Source: Streptomyces sp. NRRL F-6492 (GTDB taxonomy: Bacteria; Actinomycetota; Actinomycetes; Streptomycetales; Streptomycetaceae). From it: a stretch of 64,000 bases of DNA. The DNA is taken from positions 31,366-95,365 of the forward strand of contig NZ_LGEG01000068.1 of NCBI RefSeq assembly GCF_001280125.1, read 5' to 3'. Made by a program: the position numbers and the translations under genes. The notes under the pieces were generated by a model that saw only the letters and a program-made list of their open reading frames with translations, made no database searches and was not told where the DNA came from. Of the stretch, positions 49,683-58,827 are shown in pieces (positions within the stretch are counted from its first letter, which is position 1; each line of letters begins with the position of its first letter).

Positions 49683-52600
49683 ATGACGCGAGCAGAGCAG
49701 CCAGACCGTCTCGGCGATTCCGACGCCGCACTCGTCGCGGATTCCCGGGAGCGCGCCGTACGCGCCCTCTTGCGCCACCAGCCGCTGCGCCGGCTGTGGA
49801 ACGCCCATCTGCTCGGCAGTACCGGCGACGCCCTCGCCCTCCTCGTCCTCGTCCTCCTCGGTTTCCAGGCGGCCGTGACGGAGGACGCGCTCGGGGGCGG
49901 CTACCGGGGGGCCGCGTTCGCCGTGGCCGCCGTCGTCGGTGCCCGCCTGCTCGCCTCGGTCCTCTTCGGAGCCGTCCTCCTCGGTCCGCTGACCGCGCTC
50001 ACCGGACCCGGCGGGGCGCTCGACCGGCGCTGGACCATGATCGGCTCCGACGGCGTGCGGATCGCGCTCCTCGTCGTCGCGCCCCTGTGGATCGACTGGA
50101 CCCCCGGCAGCGCCCTCTGGTACCTGCTCGGCACCGTCTTCGTCACCGGAGCGGCCGAACGGCTCTGGACGATCAGCCGCGAGGGCGCCGCGCCCGCGCT
50201 GCTGCCCGCCCCGCCCCTGGAGGGCTCCGCCGTACGCCCGCTGCCCGACCACCTCGGCGCGCTGCGCACGCTGTCCCGGCGCACCGGCTTCCTCGCCGTC
50301 CCGGCCGCGGCCGTCGTCCTGCTCGTCGCCACCCTGGTCGGCGAACTGCTCGGCGTCGGACTCGACTGGTTCTCGCTGCACAGCGCCGCCCTCGGCTCGT
50401 ACGTTGCCGCCGGCCTCTTCGCCGCCTCCGTCACCGTCCTGTACGCGATGGCGCTGCCCGGCGGGGAGACGCCCCGGCCCCGCTCGCCCCTGGAGGGCCT
50501 GCGCCGGACGCCCGCGAAGAAGGCCGACACGGACAAGGACGGCGAGGCCGGCAGGTCCGGTGCCGCGGAGAAGGGCGGCAGGTCCGGTGCCGCGGAGAAG
50601 GGCGGTGCCGGGGAGAGGGTCGGCAAGGGCGGTGGCGCGGAAAGGGCCGGCCGCACCGGCATCCTGTCCCTCCTCGTCCTCGCCTGCGCCACCGTCGCCG
50701 GGGCGATCGCCGCGGCCGCGTCCGTCGCCGTGCTCCACGCGGACGACCTGGGCGGCGGCCCCGTCACGTACGCCCTCCTGATCCTGGCCCTCAGCGGCGC
50801 CACCGCCGCCGGCATCCGCACCGCGGGCTCCGTGCTGCCCGTCCTGTCCCGGCGCCGGCTGCTCGCCCTCGCGATCACCGTCACCGGGGTCGCCCTGATC
50901 GCCGCGGGCCTGGTCCCGGACACGGCGACCGTCCTGTTCCTCGCCGTCCTCGCCGGATACGCGGCCGGGGTCGCCGCGAACACCGGCCACGTCCTGATCG
51001 ACCAGGAGACCGAGGAGCCCCGCCGGGCCCGGACCACCGAGCACCTCCAGGCCGCCGCCCGCTTCGCGATGGGCATCGGCGCGCTCGCCGCCCCGCTGCT
51101 CGCCGCCGCGATCGGACCGCACCGGCTCGCCTCCGGCAGCTCCGTCCTGGTGCACGGCGGCGCCGCCTTCACGCTCGCCCTCACCGGCGCCCTGCTGCTC
51201 CCGGTCGCCGCGCTCGTCCTCGCCAGGGCCGACGACCGGGCGGGCGTCCCGCTCCGGCGCGACCTGCGCGACGCGCTGCGCGGCTCCGACCCGGCCCAGG
51301 CGCCGTCCCCGACCGGCTTCTTCATCGCCCTGGAGGGCGGCGACGGCGCCGGGAAGTCCACCCAGGTCCAGGCGCTCGCCGACTGGATCCGCGCCAAGGG
51401 CCACGAGGTCGTCGTCACCCGCGAGCCCGGCGCCACCCCGATCGGCAAGCGGCTCCGCTCGATCCTCCTCGACGTGTCGTCGGCGGGGCTCTCGAACCGG
51501 GCCGAGGCCCTGCTGTACGCGGCCGACCGCGCCGAGCACGTCGACTCCCTGGTCCGGCCGGCCCTGGAGCGGGGCGCGATCGTCCTCTCCGACCGGTACA
51601 TCGACTCGTCCGTCGCCTACCAGGGCGCGGGCCGCGACCTGTCCCCGACCGAGATCGCCCGCATCTCCCGCTGGGCGACCGACGGCCTCGTCCCGCACCT
51701 GACCGTCGTCCTCGACGTCTCCCCGGAGACGGCGAGGGAACGGTTCACCGAGGCGCCCGACCGGCTGGAGTCCGAGCCGCCGGAGTTCCACGCGCGCGTA
51801 CGGGCCGGTTTCCTCGCCCTCGCCGCCGCCGACCCCAGCCGCTACCTCGTCGTCGACGCCGGCCAGGAGCCGGAGGCCGTCACCACCGTCGTGCGCCACC
51901 GGCTCGACCGGATGCTGCCGCTCTCCGAGGCCGAGGTGAAGGCCGCCGAGGAGGCCCGCCGCAAGGCCGAGGAGGAGGCGCGGCGCAGGGCCGAGGAGGA
52001 GGCCGCGCGCAAGGCCGAGGAGGAGCGCCTGGAGCGCGAGCGCCAGGCGCAGCTCGCCAGGCTGCGTGCCGAGGAGGAGGAGCGCAAGCGGCGCGAGGAG
52101 GAAGAGGCGCGCCGCCTGGAGGCCGAGCGGCAGGCGGAGGAGGCCCGCCGGAAGGCCGAGGAGGAGCGGATCGCCGCCGAGCGCGCCGCCGAGGAGGAGC
52201 GCAGGCGCCTCGCGGCCGAGGAGAAGGCCCGCGAGGAAGAGGAGGAGCGGCTCCGCAGGGAGGCCGAGGAGGAGGCCCGGCTGCGGGCCGAGGCCGAGGC
52301 GCGCCGCCTGGAGAAGCAGCGCAAGGCCGAGGAGGCCCTGCTCCGCGCCGAGGAGGCGCGCCGTGCCGCCGCGAAGGCGGCCGCCGCGAAGGCGGCGGAG
52401 GAGGCCGCGGCGAAGGCGGCCGCGGAGAGGCTCGCGGCCGAGGCCGCCGCGAAGGCCGCCGCCGAGCGCGCCGCCGCCGAACGCGCGGCGGCGGAGCAGG
52501 CGGCCGCCCAGCGGGCCGCCGAGGCGAAGGAGGCCCGGGAGCAGGCCGCCCGCGAGCGGGAGGTCCGGGAGAGGGCCGCGGCGGAGCGCGCGGCGGCCGA

Positions 52601-53516
52601 GGCCGCCGCGGCCGCCGAGCGGGAGGCCCGCGCGAAGGCCGCGGAGGCGGCGGAGCGGGCCGAGCGGAAGAAGGCCGAGGCCGCGGCGCGGGCCGCGACG
52701 GAGCGGGCCGCCCGCGCCGCCGAGGTGTCGGCGAACGAGGTCACCGTGGCCACGCCGGTCGTGAAGCCGGACGAGGTCACCGTGGCCACGCCGGTGGTGA
52801 AGCCGGACGAGGTCACCGTGGCCACGCCGGTCGTGAAGCCGGACGAGACCACCGTGCCGACTCCCGTCGTGAAGCCGGACGGGCGGCCGGGTGCCGGGCG
52901 CTCCCCGGAGCGGGACGACCCGGACGCGCCGACCGTCTCGCCCGAGGAGGTCACCGTCGCCACGCCGGTCGTGCGCCCCGGGGCGGAGGTCCGGCCGGAG
53001 ACGAAGACCGCCGTCCTGCCGCAGGTCCGCGAGGAGCGGGGTGCCGACGAGACGGCGGTCCTGCCGCGGATCCGCGAGGAGCGCGGCGCCGACGAGACCG
53101 CCGTGCTGCCCCCCGTACGGGATCCCCGGAGGCCCCGGGCGTCCGGGCCCGCCGCCGACCGGCTGCCGAAGGACTTCTTCCGCGACGAGCGGGCGGGCGG
53201 CTCCGGCGGTCGGGCCGGTTCCGGCGGCGCGGCTGCTTCCGGCGGTGCGGCGGGGTCGGCGGGTTCGGCGGGTTCCGCCGGTTCGGCGGGTTCGGCGGGT
53301 TCGGCGGGTTCGGCGGGTTCCGCCGGTTCCCGCGGTGCGCGTCGGGAGGAGCCGCACGGCGCGAACGACCGGACCAGGGAACTGCCCCAGCTCGACGAGA
53401 ACGGACGGCCGCGCCGTTCCGACTGGGCCGAGGAGACCCCGCTCGACGACCTGCCGACGCTGGCGGACGAGCTGTTCGGCCCGCACGAGGACGAGGACGG
53501 GCAGCCCCGCCGCTGA
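49683..53516 (+). CDS. tmk: Thymidylate kinase fused to MFS-like membrane domain and long coiled-coil tail
   Basis: 1277 residues, about six times a normal Tmk. Residues 1-530 are an MFS-like domain with about 10-12 membrane helices and a charged central loop (two AAEKGGRSG-type units). Residues about 544-745 are the kinase: FIALEGGDGAGKSTQV, TREPGATPIG, the DRYIDSSVAYQG motif and LDVSPE. Residues about 745-1018 form a continuous E/A/R-rich coiled coil. From 1019 come 12-residue EVTVATPVVKPD repeats, TAVLP repeats, a GSA repeat and an acidic end. The kinase makes dTDP; the membrane and coiled parts suggest tethering. The same architecture exists in S. coelicolor. Confidence 0.94.
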   Translation: MTRAEQPDRLGDSDAALVADSRERAVRALLRHQPLRRLWNAHLLGSTGDALALLVLVLLGFQAAVTEDALGGGYRGAAFAVAAVVGARLLASVLFGAVLLGPLTALTGPGGALDRRWTMIGSDGVRIALLVVAPLWIDWTPGSALWYLLGTVFVTGAAERLWTISREGAAPALLPAPPLEGSAVRPLPDHLGALRTLSRRTGFLAVPAAAVVLLVATLVGELLGVGLDWFSLHSAALGSYVAAGLFAASVTVLYAMALPGGETPRPRSPLEGLRRTPAKKADTDKDGEAGRSGAAEKGGRSGAAEKGGAGERVGKGGGAERAGRTGILSLLVLACATVAGAIAAAASVAVLHADDLGGGPVTYALLILALSGATAAGIRTAGSVLPVLSRRRLLALAITVTGVALIAAGLVPDTATVLFLAVLAGYAAGVAANTGHVLIDQETEEPRRARTTEHLQAAARFAMGIGALAAPLLAAAIGPHRLASGSSVLVHGGAAFTLALTGALLLPVAALVLARADDRAGVPLRRDLRDALRGSDPAQAPSPTGFFIALEGGDGAGKSTQVQALADWIRAKGHEVVVTREPGATPIGKRLRSILLDVSSAGLSNRAEALLYAADRAEHVDSLVRPALERGAIVLSDRYIDSSVAYQGAGRDLSPTEIARISRWATDGLVPHLTVVLDVSPETARERFTEAPDRLESEPPEFHARVRAGFLALAAADPSRYLVVDAGQEPEAVTTVVRHRLDRMLPLSEAEVKAAEEARRKAEEEARRRAEEEAARKAEEERLERERQAQLARLRAEEEERKRREEEEARRLEAERQAEEARRKAEEERIAAERAAEEERRRLAAEEKAREEEEERLRREAEEEARLRAEAEARRLEKQRKAEEALLRAEEARRAAAKAAAAKAAEEAAAKAAAERLAAEAAAKAAAERAAAERAAAEQAAAQRAAEAKEAREQAAREREVRERAAAERAAAEAAAAAEREARAKAAEAAERAERKKAEAAARAATERAARAAEVSANEVTVATPVVKPDEVTVATPVVKPDEVTVATPVVKPDETTVPTPVVKPDGRPGAGRSPERDDPDAPTVSPEEVTVATPVVRPGAEVRPETKTAVLPQVREERGADETAVLPRIREERGADETAVLPPVRDPRRPRASGPAADRLPKDFFRDERAGGSGGRAGSGGAAASGGAAGSAGSAGSAGSAGSAGSAGSAGSAGSRGARREEPHGANDRTRELPQLDENGRPRRSDWAEETPLDDLPTLADELFGPHEDEDGQPRR
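52737..52880 (+). repeat. 36-bp tandem repeat in tmk
   Basis: Three near-perfect units (52737, 52773, 52809) and a diverged fourth, each encoding EVTVATPVVKPD. A diverged single copy recurs near 52947. Confidence 0.9.
53253..53324 (+). repeat. 9-bp tandem repeat in tmk (GSA)n
   Basis: Eight units of GG(G/T)TC(G/C)GC(G/C) type encoding Gly-Ser-Ala. Likely variable between strains. Confidence 0.9.
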
Positions 53517-53627
53517 GGCCCCGGCCCGAAGCCCCTCCGCGCCCGTCCGACGGACGGGGACCGCCCACCGGCGAGGACTGTCGGTGGGCGGCCCCACAAT
53601 GGAGGGCGTACCTGAGGAGGGGCAGAC

Positions 53628-54827
53628 ATGGCCGTATGGGACGACCTGGTCGGACAGACCCGGGTCGAGGAGCAGCTCGCCGCCGCCGCGCGCGACGCCG
53701 ACGCCTTCGTGACCGCCCAGGAGACCGGCGGGCCCGCTCCCGAGGCCTCGAAGATGACCCACGCCTGGCTCTTCACCGGCCCGCCGGGAGCCGGCCGGGT
53801 CGACGCCGCGCGGGCCTTCGCGGCCGCCCTCCAGTGCGTGAGCCCCGACCGCGCCCTCGGCGGGACGCCGGGCTGCGGCTTCTGCACCGGCTGCCACACG
53901 ACGATGATCGGTACCCACGCCGACCTCACGACGGTCTCCGCCGTCGGTACGCAGATCCTCGTCGGCGACATGCGCGACACCGTCCGCAAGTCCTTCACCG
54001 CGCCGGCCAACGGCCGCTGGCAGGTCATCCTGGTCACCGACGCCGAGCGGCTCAACGAGCGGTCGGGCAACGCGGTCCTGAAGGCCGTCGAGGAGCCGGC
54101 CTCCCGCACCGTCTGGCTGCTCTGCGCCCCCTCCCTGGACGACGTGCTGCCCACGATCCGCTCCCGCTGCCGCCACCTGAGCCTGCGGACCCCTCCGGTG
54201 GAGGCCGTGGCCGACGTACTCGTGCGGCGCGACGGCATCGAGCCCGGGGCCGCCCTGGCCGCCGCCCGCGCGGGCCAGGGGCACGTCGGCCGGGCCCGCC
54301 GGCTCGCCACCGACGAGCGGGCCCGCGCGCGCCGCGCCGTCGTCCTCAGGCTGCCGGTGCGGGTCGCGGACATCGGCGGCTGCTTCAAGGCCGCCCAAGA
54401 GCTGGTCGACGCGGCCGCCGAGGACGCGAAGCAGGTCGCGGAGGAGGTCGACGTCAAGGAGACCGAGGAGCTGAAGGCGGCGCTCGGGGCCGTGCAGGGC
54501 GGACGGATGCCGCGCGGCACGGCCGGACTGATGAAGGAGCTGGAGGACAAGCAGAAGCGGCGCGGCCGCCGGACCCAGCTCGACAGCCTGGGCCTCGCCC
54601 TCACCGACCTCACCGGCTTCTACCGGGACGTGCTCGCCCTCCAGCTCCGCTCCCGCACGCCGCTGACGAACGAGGACGTGCGGGACGCGCTGGAGGACGT
54701 CGCCCGCGCCTCCACCCCCGAGCTGACCCTCCGCCGCATCGAGGCCGTCCTCGCCTGCCGCGAGGCCCTCGACCGGAACGTGGCTCCGCTGCTCGCGGTG
54801 GAGGCCATGACGATGGCGCTGCGGTAG
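53628..54827 (+). CDS. holB: DNA polymerase III delta' subunit
   Basis: 399 residues; GAGGAGGGGC precedes the ATG. The clamp-loader fold begins DDLVGQTRVEEQL. The Walker A equivalent, TGPPGAGRVDAA, has arginine and valine in place of lysine and serine, as expected for delta', which does not bind ATP. The zinc module is CGFCTGCH. VKAVEEPASRTVWLL and SRCRHLSL are the usual sensor region (SRC motif). It helps load the sliding clamp. Located 111 bases after tmk, a pairing also found in other bacteria. Confidence 0.95.
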   Translation: MAVWDDLVGQTRVEEQLAAAARDADAFVTAQETGGPAPEASKMTHAWLFTGPPGAGRVDAARAFAAALQCVSPDRALGGTPGCGFCTGCHTTMIGTHADLTTVSAVGTQILVGDMRDTVRKSFTAPANGRWQVILVTDAERLNERSGNAVLKAVEEPASRTVWLLCAPSLDDVLPTIRSRCRHLSLRTPPVEAVADVLVRRDGIEPGAALAAARAGQGHVGRARRLATDERARARRAVVLRLPVRVADIGGCFKAAQELVDAAAEDAKQVAEEVDVKETEELKAALGAVQGGRMPRGTAGLMKELEDKQKRRGRRTQLDSLGLALTDLTGFYRDVLALQLRSRTPLTNEDVRDALEDVARASTPELTLRRIEAVLACREALDRNVAPLLAVEAMTMALR

Positions 54828-54945
54828 CGCGTCCGGAGCCGGACGGGACCGGCGGGACCGACAGGGCCGGGACCGGCGGCGCGGGACCGGCGGGGCGGTC
54901 CGTAGGCGACTCGTCACGATTGGACACGGTCCGTACCGGGCCGGA

Positions 54946-54951
54946 TACGCT
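54946..54951 (+). promoter_or_regulatory. -10 hexamer, leaderless peptidase gene
   Basis: TACGCT, six bases, ATG at 54958. A TTGGAC lies 20 bases upstream of it, longer than the usual spacing. Confidence 0.5.
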
Positions 54952-54957
54952 CCGGGG

Positions 54958-56505
54958 ATGGACTCCAGGCGCTTGCTCCGTACGTCCGCCGCGGCCCTCG
55001 CCGCGGCCGGGCTCATCCTCTCCGGCTGCTCGGGCGGGAGCGACGCCGCCGCCCCCCGCGCGACGGACCGGGGGCGGCAGGCGCCCTCCGCCGCGCCCGG
55101 GGCGCTGAAGGAGTTCTACGCGCAGAAGCTGACGTGGCGGGACTGCGGGACGACCGGCTTCCAGTGCGCGACCCTGAAGGCCCCGCTCGACTACGCGAAG
55201 CCGGACGGGGAGGAGATCGAGCTCGCGGTCTCCCGGGTGCGGGCCACGGGCCCGGGGAAGCGGATCGGGTCGCTCCTGGTCAACCCCGGCGGGCCCGGCG
55301 GCTCCGCCGTCGGCTACCTCCAGGGGTACGCGGGCGTCGGCTACCCGGCCCCCGTCCGCGCCCGCTACGACATGGTGGCCGTCGACCCGCGCGGGGTCGC
55401 CCGCAGCGAGCCGGTCGAGTGCCTGACGGGCCCGCAGATGGACGCGTACACCCAGGTCGACCAGACCCCCGACGACGCCGCCGAGACCGAGGCGCTCGGC
55501 GCCGCCTTCAAGGACTTCGCGGCCGGCTGCGCGAAGCGCTCGGGGAAGGTCCTGCCGCACGTCTCCACCGTCGAGACGGCCCGCGACATGGACGTCCTGC
55601 GGGCGGTCCTCGGCGACGAGAGGCTCCACTACGTGGGGGCGTCGTACGGCACGTTCCTCGGCGCCACCTACGCCGAGCTGTTCCCCGACCGGGTCGGGCG
55701 GCTCGTCCTCGACGGGGCGATGGACCCCTCGCTCTCCGCGATCGACCTCAACCGCGACCAGACCGCCGGCTTCGAGACCGCCTTCCGCGCCTTCGCCGCC
55801 GACTGCGTCGCCACGCCGGACTGCCCGCTGGGCACCGGGTCGGTCGCGGCGGCCGGCGAGGCGCTGAAGAGGTTCTTCCGGGACGTGGACGCGAAGCCGC
55901 TGCCCACGGGGGAGAGCCGGAAGCTCGGCGAGTCCCTCGCCACCACGGGCGTGATCGCGGCGATGTACGACGAGGGCGCCTGGCCCCAGCTGCGCGAGGC
56001 CCTCACCCAGGCGAAGAGCGGCCGGGGAGCGGGCCTCCTGGCCCTCGCCGACAGCTACTACGAGCGCGAGCCGGACGGCGAGTACGCCAACCTCATGGCC
56101 GCCAACGCCGCGGTGAACTGCCTCGACCTGCCGCCCGCCCACCGCGACCCGGCCGGGGCGGCGAAGGCCGTCCCGTCCTTCGAGAAGGCCTCCCCGGTCT
56201 TCGGCGCGGGCCTCGCCTGGGCGGCCCTCAACTGCGCCTACTGGCCGTCCCCGGCCACCGGCCGCCCCCACCGCATCACCGCCGAGGGCGCCGCCCCGAT
56301 CCTGGTCGTCGGCACCACCCGCGACCCGGCCACCCCGTACAAGTGGGCCGAGTCCCTCGCCGGCCAGCTCTCCTCCGGCGTCCTCCTGACCTACGAGGGC
56401 GACGGCCACACCGCGTATGGCCGGGGCAGCGACTGCGTCGACACGGCGGTCAACGCCCACCTCCTCGAAGGGACCCCTCCGCCGGACGGAAAGCGCTGCT
56501 CGTAG
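54958..56505 (+). CDS. Secreted alpha/beta hydrolase, tripeptidyl aminopeptidase-like lipoprotein
   Basis: 515 residues. Signal peptide with lipobox LSGC (Cys24). VNPGGPGGSAVGYL is the oxyanion-side motif of the family, VGASYGTFLGATYAELFP holds the serine nucleophile, TRDPATPYKWAESL the acid, and EGDGHTAYG the histidine. This is the TAP/SlpD group of extracellular peptidases that remove N-terminal tripeptides or act on related substrates. Last core gene before tRNA-Thr. Confidence 0.93.
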   Translation: MDSRRLLRTSAAALAAAGLILSGCSGGSDAAAPRATDRGRQAPSAAPGALKEFYAQKLTWRDCGTTGFQCATLKAPLDYAKPDGEEIELAVSRVRATGPGKRIGSLLVNPGGPGGSAVGYLQGYAGVGYPAPVRARYDMVAVDPRGVARSEPVECLTGPQMDAYTQVDQTPDDAAETEALGAAFKDFAAGCAKRSGKVLPHVSTVETARDMDVLRAVLGDERLHYVGASYGTFLGATYAELFPDRVGRLVLDGAMDPSLSAIDLNRDQTAGFETAFRAFAADCVATPDCPLGTGSVAAAGEALKRFFRDVDAKPLPTGESRKLGESLATTGVIAAMYDEGAWPQLREALTQAKSGRGAGLLALADSYYEREPDGEYANLMAANAAVNCLDLPPAHRDPAGAAKAVPSFEKASPVFGAGLAWAALNCAYWPSPATGRPHRITAEGAAPILVVGTTRDPATPYKWAESLAGQLSSGVLLTYEGDGHTAYGRGSDCVDTAVNAHLLEGTPPPDGKRCS

Positions 56506-56590
56506 GCCCTCTCCGGGGGTGGTCGGAGCACTCCCGGAAACTGTGTAGACTTGGCGACGCCGCTGCGCCCACCACGGGACCGCACGGCTT

Positions 56591-56664
56591 GCCGCCTTAG
56601 CTCAGTTGGCCAGAGCAACGCACTCGTAATGCGTAGGTCTCGGGTTCGAATCCCGAAGGCGGCT
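56591..56664 (+). tRNA. tRNA-Thr (anticodon CGT)
   Basis: 74 bases. Acceptor GCCGCCT/AGGCGGC, anticodon loop CTCGTAA closed by ACGCA/TGCGT, T arm CGGGTTCGAATCCCG. Intact. An integrase gene transcribed toward it begins 157 bases downstream, so its 3' end is the likely attachment site. Confidence 0.96.
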
Positions 56665-56671
56665 CAAGAAG

Positions 56672-56706
56672 AAGGGCCAGGTCAAACATACGTTGACCTG
56701 GCCCTT
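56672..56706. terminator. Terminator after tRNA-Thr
   Basis: AAGGGCCAGGTCAA, seven-base loop, TTGACCTGGCCCTT followed by TGTC. Serves the tRNA and possibly the convergent integrase gene. Confidence 0.85.
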
Positions 56707-56820
56707 TGTCATTTCCTGATCTTCGGATTGATAGAGACCACTCGGCCTGTAGGCCTCGTTCCCACCCCCCATGGGAACGGAATGGGAACATGGCGGTTCC
56801 CGGGCGTTCCCACAGCCTGA

Positions 56821-58401
56821 TCAGGCGGGCCCGAGCTTCTTCCCGGCGGCCTTGCCCTTGGGGCCCTTCTCCGGCCCCTTCTTGTCCTTCTTCGGCTTGC
56901 CGGCCACCTTCGCCGCCTTCTTGCGCGCCTTCTCCACCAGGACGACTGCGGCTTCGGCAGCGGCGTCCTCCAGGGTGGGCATGATCGAGGTGTAGGTGTC
57001 CATCGTCATGCGCAGCGACGAGTGGCCGAGCATCTGCTGAATGACCTTCGGGGCCACGCCGGCGGCGAACGCCTGAGATCCTGCGCCGTGGCGGGCGTCG
57101 TGCAGACGGATGGGCGGGAGGCCGGACAGCTCAACCAGTCGGTCCCAGCGGTCGGTGAACACCTGGGGGTGGTACTCCTTGCCGTTCTCGTGGGTGAAGA
57201 CCCGGCCGCCGGAGTCGATCCAGGCGTTCTCCTCCTCCCACGTCTCGCGCTCGGCCTGCTGTGTCTTCCGCCACGCTTTCAGCAGGGCTACGGCCTGGGA
57301 GTCGAGCTTGATGTCGCGGACGGAGTCCGCCTTCGGGGTGGCGTCGTGGACCTCGTACGAGACGGTGACCAACTGCTCGGTGACGTGCAGCACGCTCTTC
57401 TTGAGGTCGATCTCGTGCCAGGTGATCGCGGCGGCCTCGCCGCGGCGCAGGCCCCGGAAGACGACGAGGTGCCACAGAGGGAACAGCCGGTCGCCGGACA
57501 CGGCGTCGAGGAACTGGGCGGTCTGCTCTGTCGTCCAGACCATGACGGGACTGGGCTTCTTCCCGGTGCGCTTCCAGCGGGCTACCCGCTCGTCCGTCCA
57601 GACCAGCCCCTTGGGCTTGGTGACCTTGGGCAGGCTGACCATCGTGGCGTAGTTCTTTGCGATCAGCTCCTCGTCCACGGCGTCGGCGAGGGCCGAGGAC
57701 AGAGTCGCGTTGATCGAGCGCATAGTCGCCGGTCCGGTGACCCGCTGGACCTTCTTGCGGGCCTCGGTGTGCTGGCGGCGAAGGTCCCACCAGCGGGCGC
57801 GCAGCTCGGTGCGCAGCTCCTTCTGGTCCTGCGGCGTGGCCGTCCACGTCTCGTAGGCGGCGCGGGCCTCCTCGCCGAGTTTGTCGGTCTTGGCGCGGTG
57901 CTCCTCCCGGCGCTCGTTGTCCTCCACGATCCAGTCGTACATGGCCTGGATGCTGCGCGTGTGCAGGTGGCGCATCTGCAGCTTGCCCAGGTGCGGGATG
58001 AAGTACAGCTCCGCGTCCCTGGTGTACTCGTGGTGGGTGGTGACGGCCAGGTCGTGCTTCTTCTTCTTGAGCCAGCGGCGCAGGTACTCCTCGACGGTCT
58101 CCTTGGACAGGACGTTGATGCCGTTCTGGGCGGCCTTCCAGACCTTCTCGGCGGCCCCGGCCGCGTCCTCCTGGGTGCGGAAGCCGCCCTTCTTCGCCCG
58201 AGGCCGGCGGGAGCCGTCCGGGTTGGGCGGCAGCTCTATGGAGTAGTACCAGGAGCCGTGAGCGCGCTGGGTGAGCTTCGGGCAGGTCTTCTCCAGACCC
58301 CCGATCTTCGGAGACCCGTCGGCGTTGTGGAGGGGCTTGCCCTCCTTGTCGGAGAGCTGCCCTCTGCATGAGCACCGCTTGTAGGTCTTGTCCTCGAACA
58401 T
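56821..58401 (-). CDS. int: Tyrosine site-specific integrase
   Basis: 526 residues from ATG 58401. Catalytic residues: Arg in FRGLRRGEA, His/Arg in IRLHDARHGAGS, His in MLGHSSLRM and Tyr in MDTYTSIMP. The N-terminal 60 residues contain three cysteines (CSCRG, CPK) and an arm-type domain; residues about 155-225 form a charged helical insertion. The C-terminus is lysine-rich (KKAAKVAGKPKKDKKG). It catalyses integration into tRNA-Thr. Its 5' end faces the Xis-like gene across a 148-base gap with two palindromes, and its 3' end points to the tRNA. Confidence 0.95.
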   Translation of the reverse strand: MFEDKTYKRCSCRGQLSDKEGKPLHNADGSPKIGGLEKTCPKLTQRAHGSWYYSIELPPNPDGSRRPRAKKGGFRTQEDAAGAAEKVWKAAQNGINVLSKETVEEYLRRWLKKKKHDLAVTTHHEYTRDAELYFIPHLGKLQMRHLHTRSIQAMYDWIVEDNERREEHRAKTDKLGEEARAAYETWTATPQDQKELRTELRARWWDLRRQHTEARKKVQRVTGPATMRSINATLSSALADAVDEELIAKNYATMVSLPKVTKPKGLVWTDERVARWKRTGKKPSPVMVWTTEQTAQFLDAVSGDRLFPLWHLVVFRGLRRGEAAAITWHEIDLKKSVLHVTEQLVTVSYEVHDATPKADSVRDIKLDSQAVALLKAWRKTQQAERETWEEENAWIDSGGRVFTHENGKEYHPQVFTDRWDRLVELSGLPPIRLHDARHGAGSQAFAAGVAPKVIQQMLGHSSLRMTMDTYTSIMPTLEDAAAEAAVVLVEKARKKAAKVAGKPKKDKKGPEKGPKGKAAGKKLGPA

Positions 58402-58445
58402 GTTATCGATTACCCCCCTGGGCTGATCGTTCCTTGTGGATCACC

Positions 58446-58473
58446 GTATGCATACAGTCTTCATCTGGAAGAC
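58446..58473. promoter_or_regulatory. Palindromes in the int/xis divergent promoter
   Basis: GTATGCATAC (58446-58455, perfect) and GTCTTC-ATCTG-GAAGAC (58457-58473). Candidate binding sites for the Xis-like protein or another repressor. Confidence 0.45.
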
Positions 58474-58549
58474 CTGTATCACCTGGAGATTTCCTCTCTA
58501 GCCTGTAAAGTGATCGCGAGTTGGCGCGGGGGAGAAACGCGGCAATGAG

Positions 58550-58813
58550 ATGACGACATCGAGCACAACCGCAGACGCCAACCAGCCCGGGATGAGCTTG
58601 AGCGAGGTCTTGGCGCTGCCCGCGACGGTCAACGTCGTGACGGCTGCCCGCGCACTGGGCATCGGTCACAACAAGGCGTACGACCTGATCCGAGCGGGCA
58701 CGTTCCCTGTCCGGACCCTGCCACTCGGGAGCACGGTGAGGGTCCCTACGGCTGCCTTGTGGGAGGCGCTGGGTGTCGGCTCGCTGCCGCAAGGTGGCGC
58801 AGCGGGCCACTGA
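58550..58813 (+). CDS. Helix-turn-helix excisionase-like protein
   Basis: 87 residues. NVVTAARALGIGHNKAYDLIRAGTFPVRTLPLGSTVRVPTAAL is the winged MerR-like fold (helix-turn-helix type 17) of recombination directionality factors. Position opposite int supports an Xis role, but such proteins can also be simple regulators. It is followed after 14 bases by the recombinase-like gene, so the two are probably co-transcribed. Confidence 0.82.
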   Translation: MTTSSTTADANQPGMSLSEVLALPATVNVVTAARALGIGHNKAYDLIRAGTFPVRTLPLGSTVRVPTAALWEALGVGSLPQGGAAGH

Positions 58814-58827
58814 GTGAGGGTGGGCCT

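Noticed and set aside
52737..53324. Repeats in tmk as CRISPR or transposon ends
   Set aside because: All units are in frame and multiples of three, with no spacers and no inverted ends; they encode peptide repeats.
53761..53820. Broken Walker A in holB as a damaged gene
   Set aside because: Delta' subunits normally lack ATP binding; this is the expected family state.
46194..55016. 2940-residue open frame on the minus strand, and a 2691-residue one on the plus strand at 47033-55108
   Set aside because: Both are shadows of topA, tmk and holB produced by extreme third-position GC; they contain no domains and are arginine/glycine/leucine low complexity.
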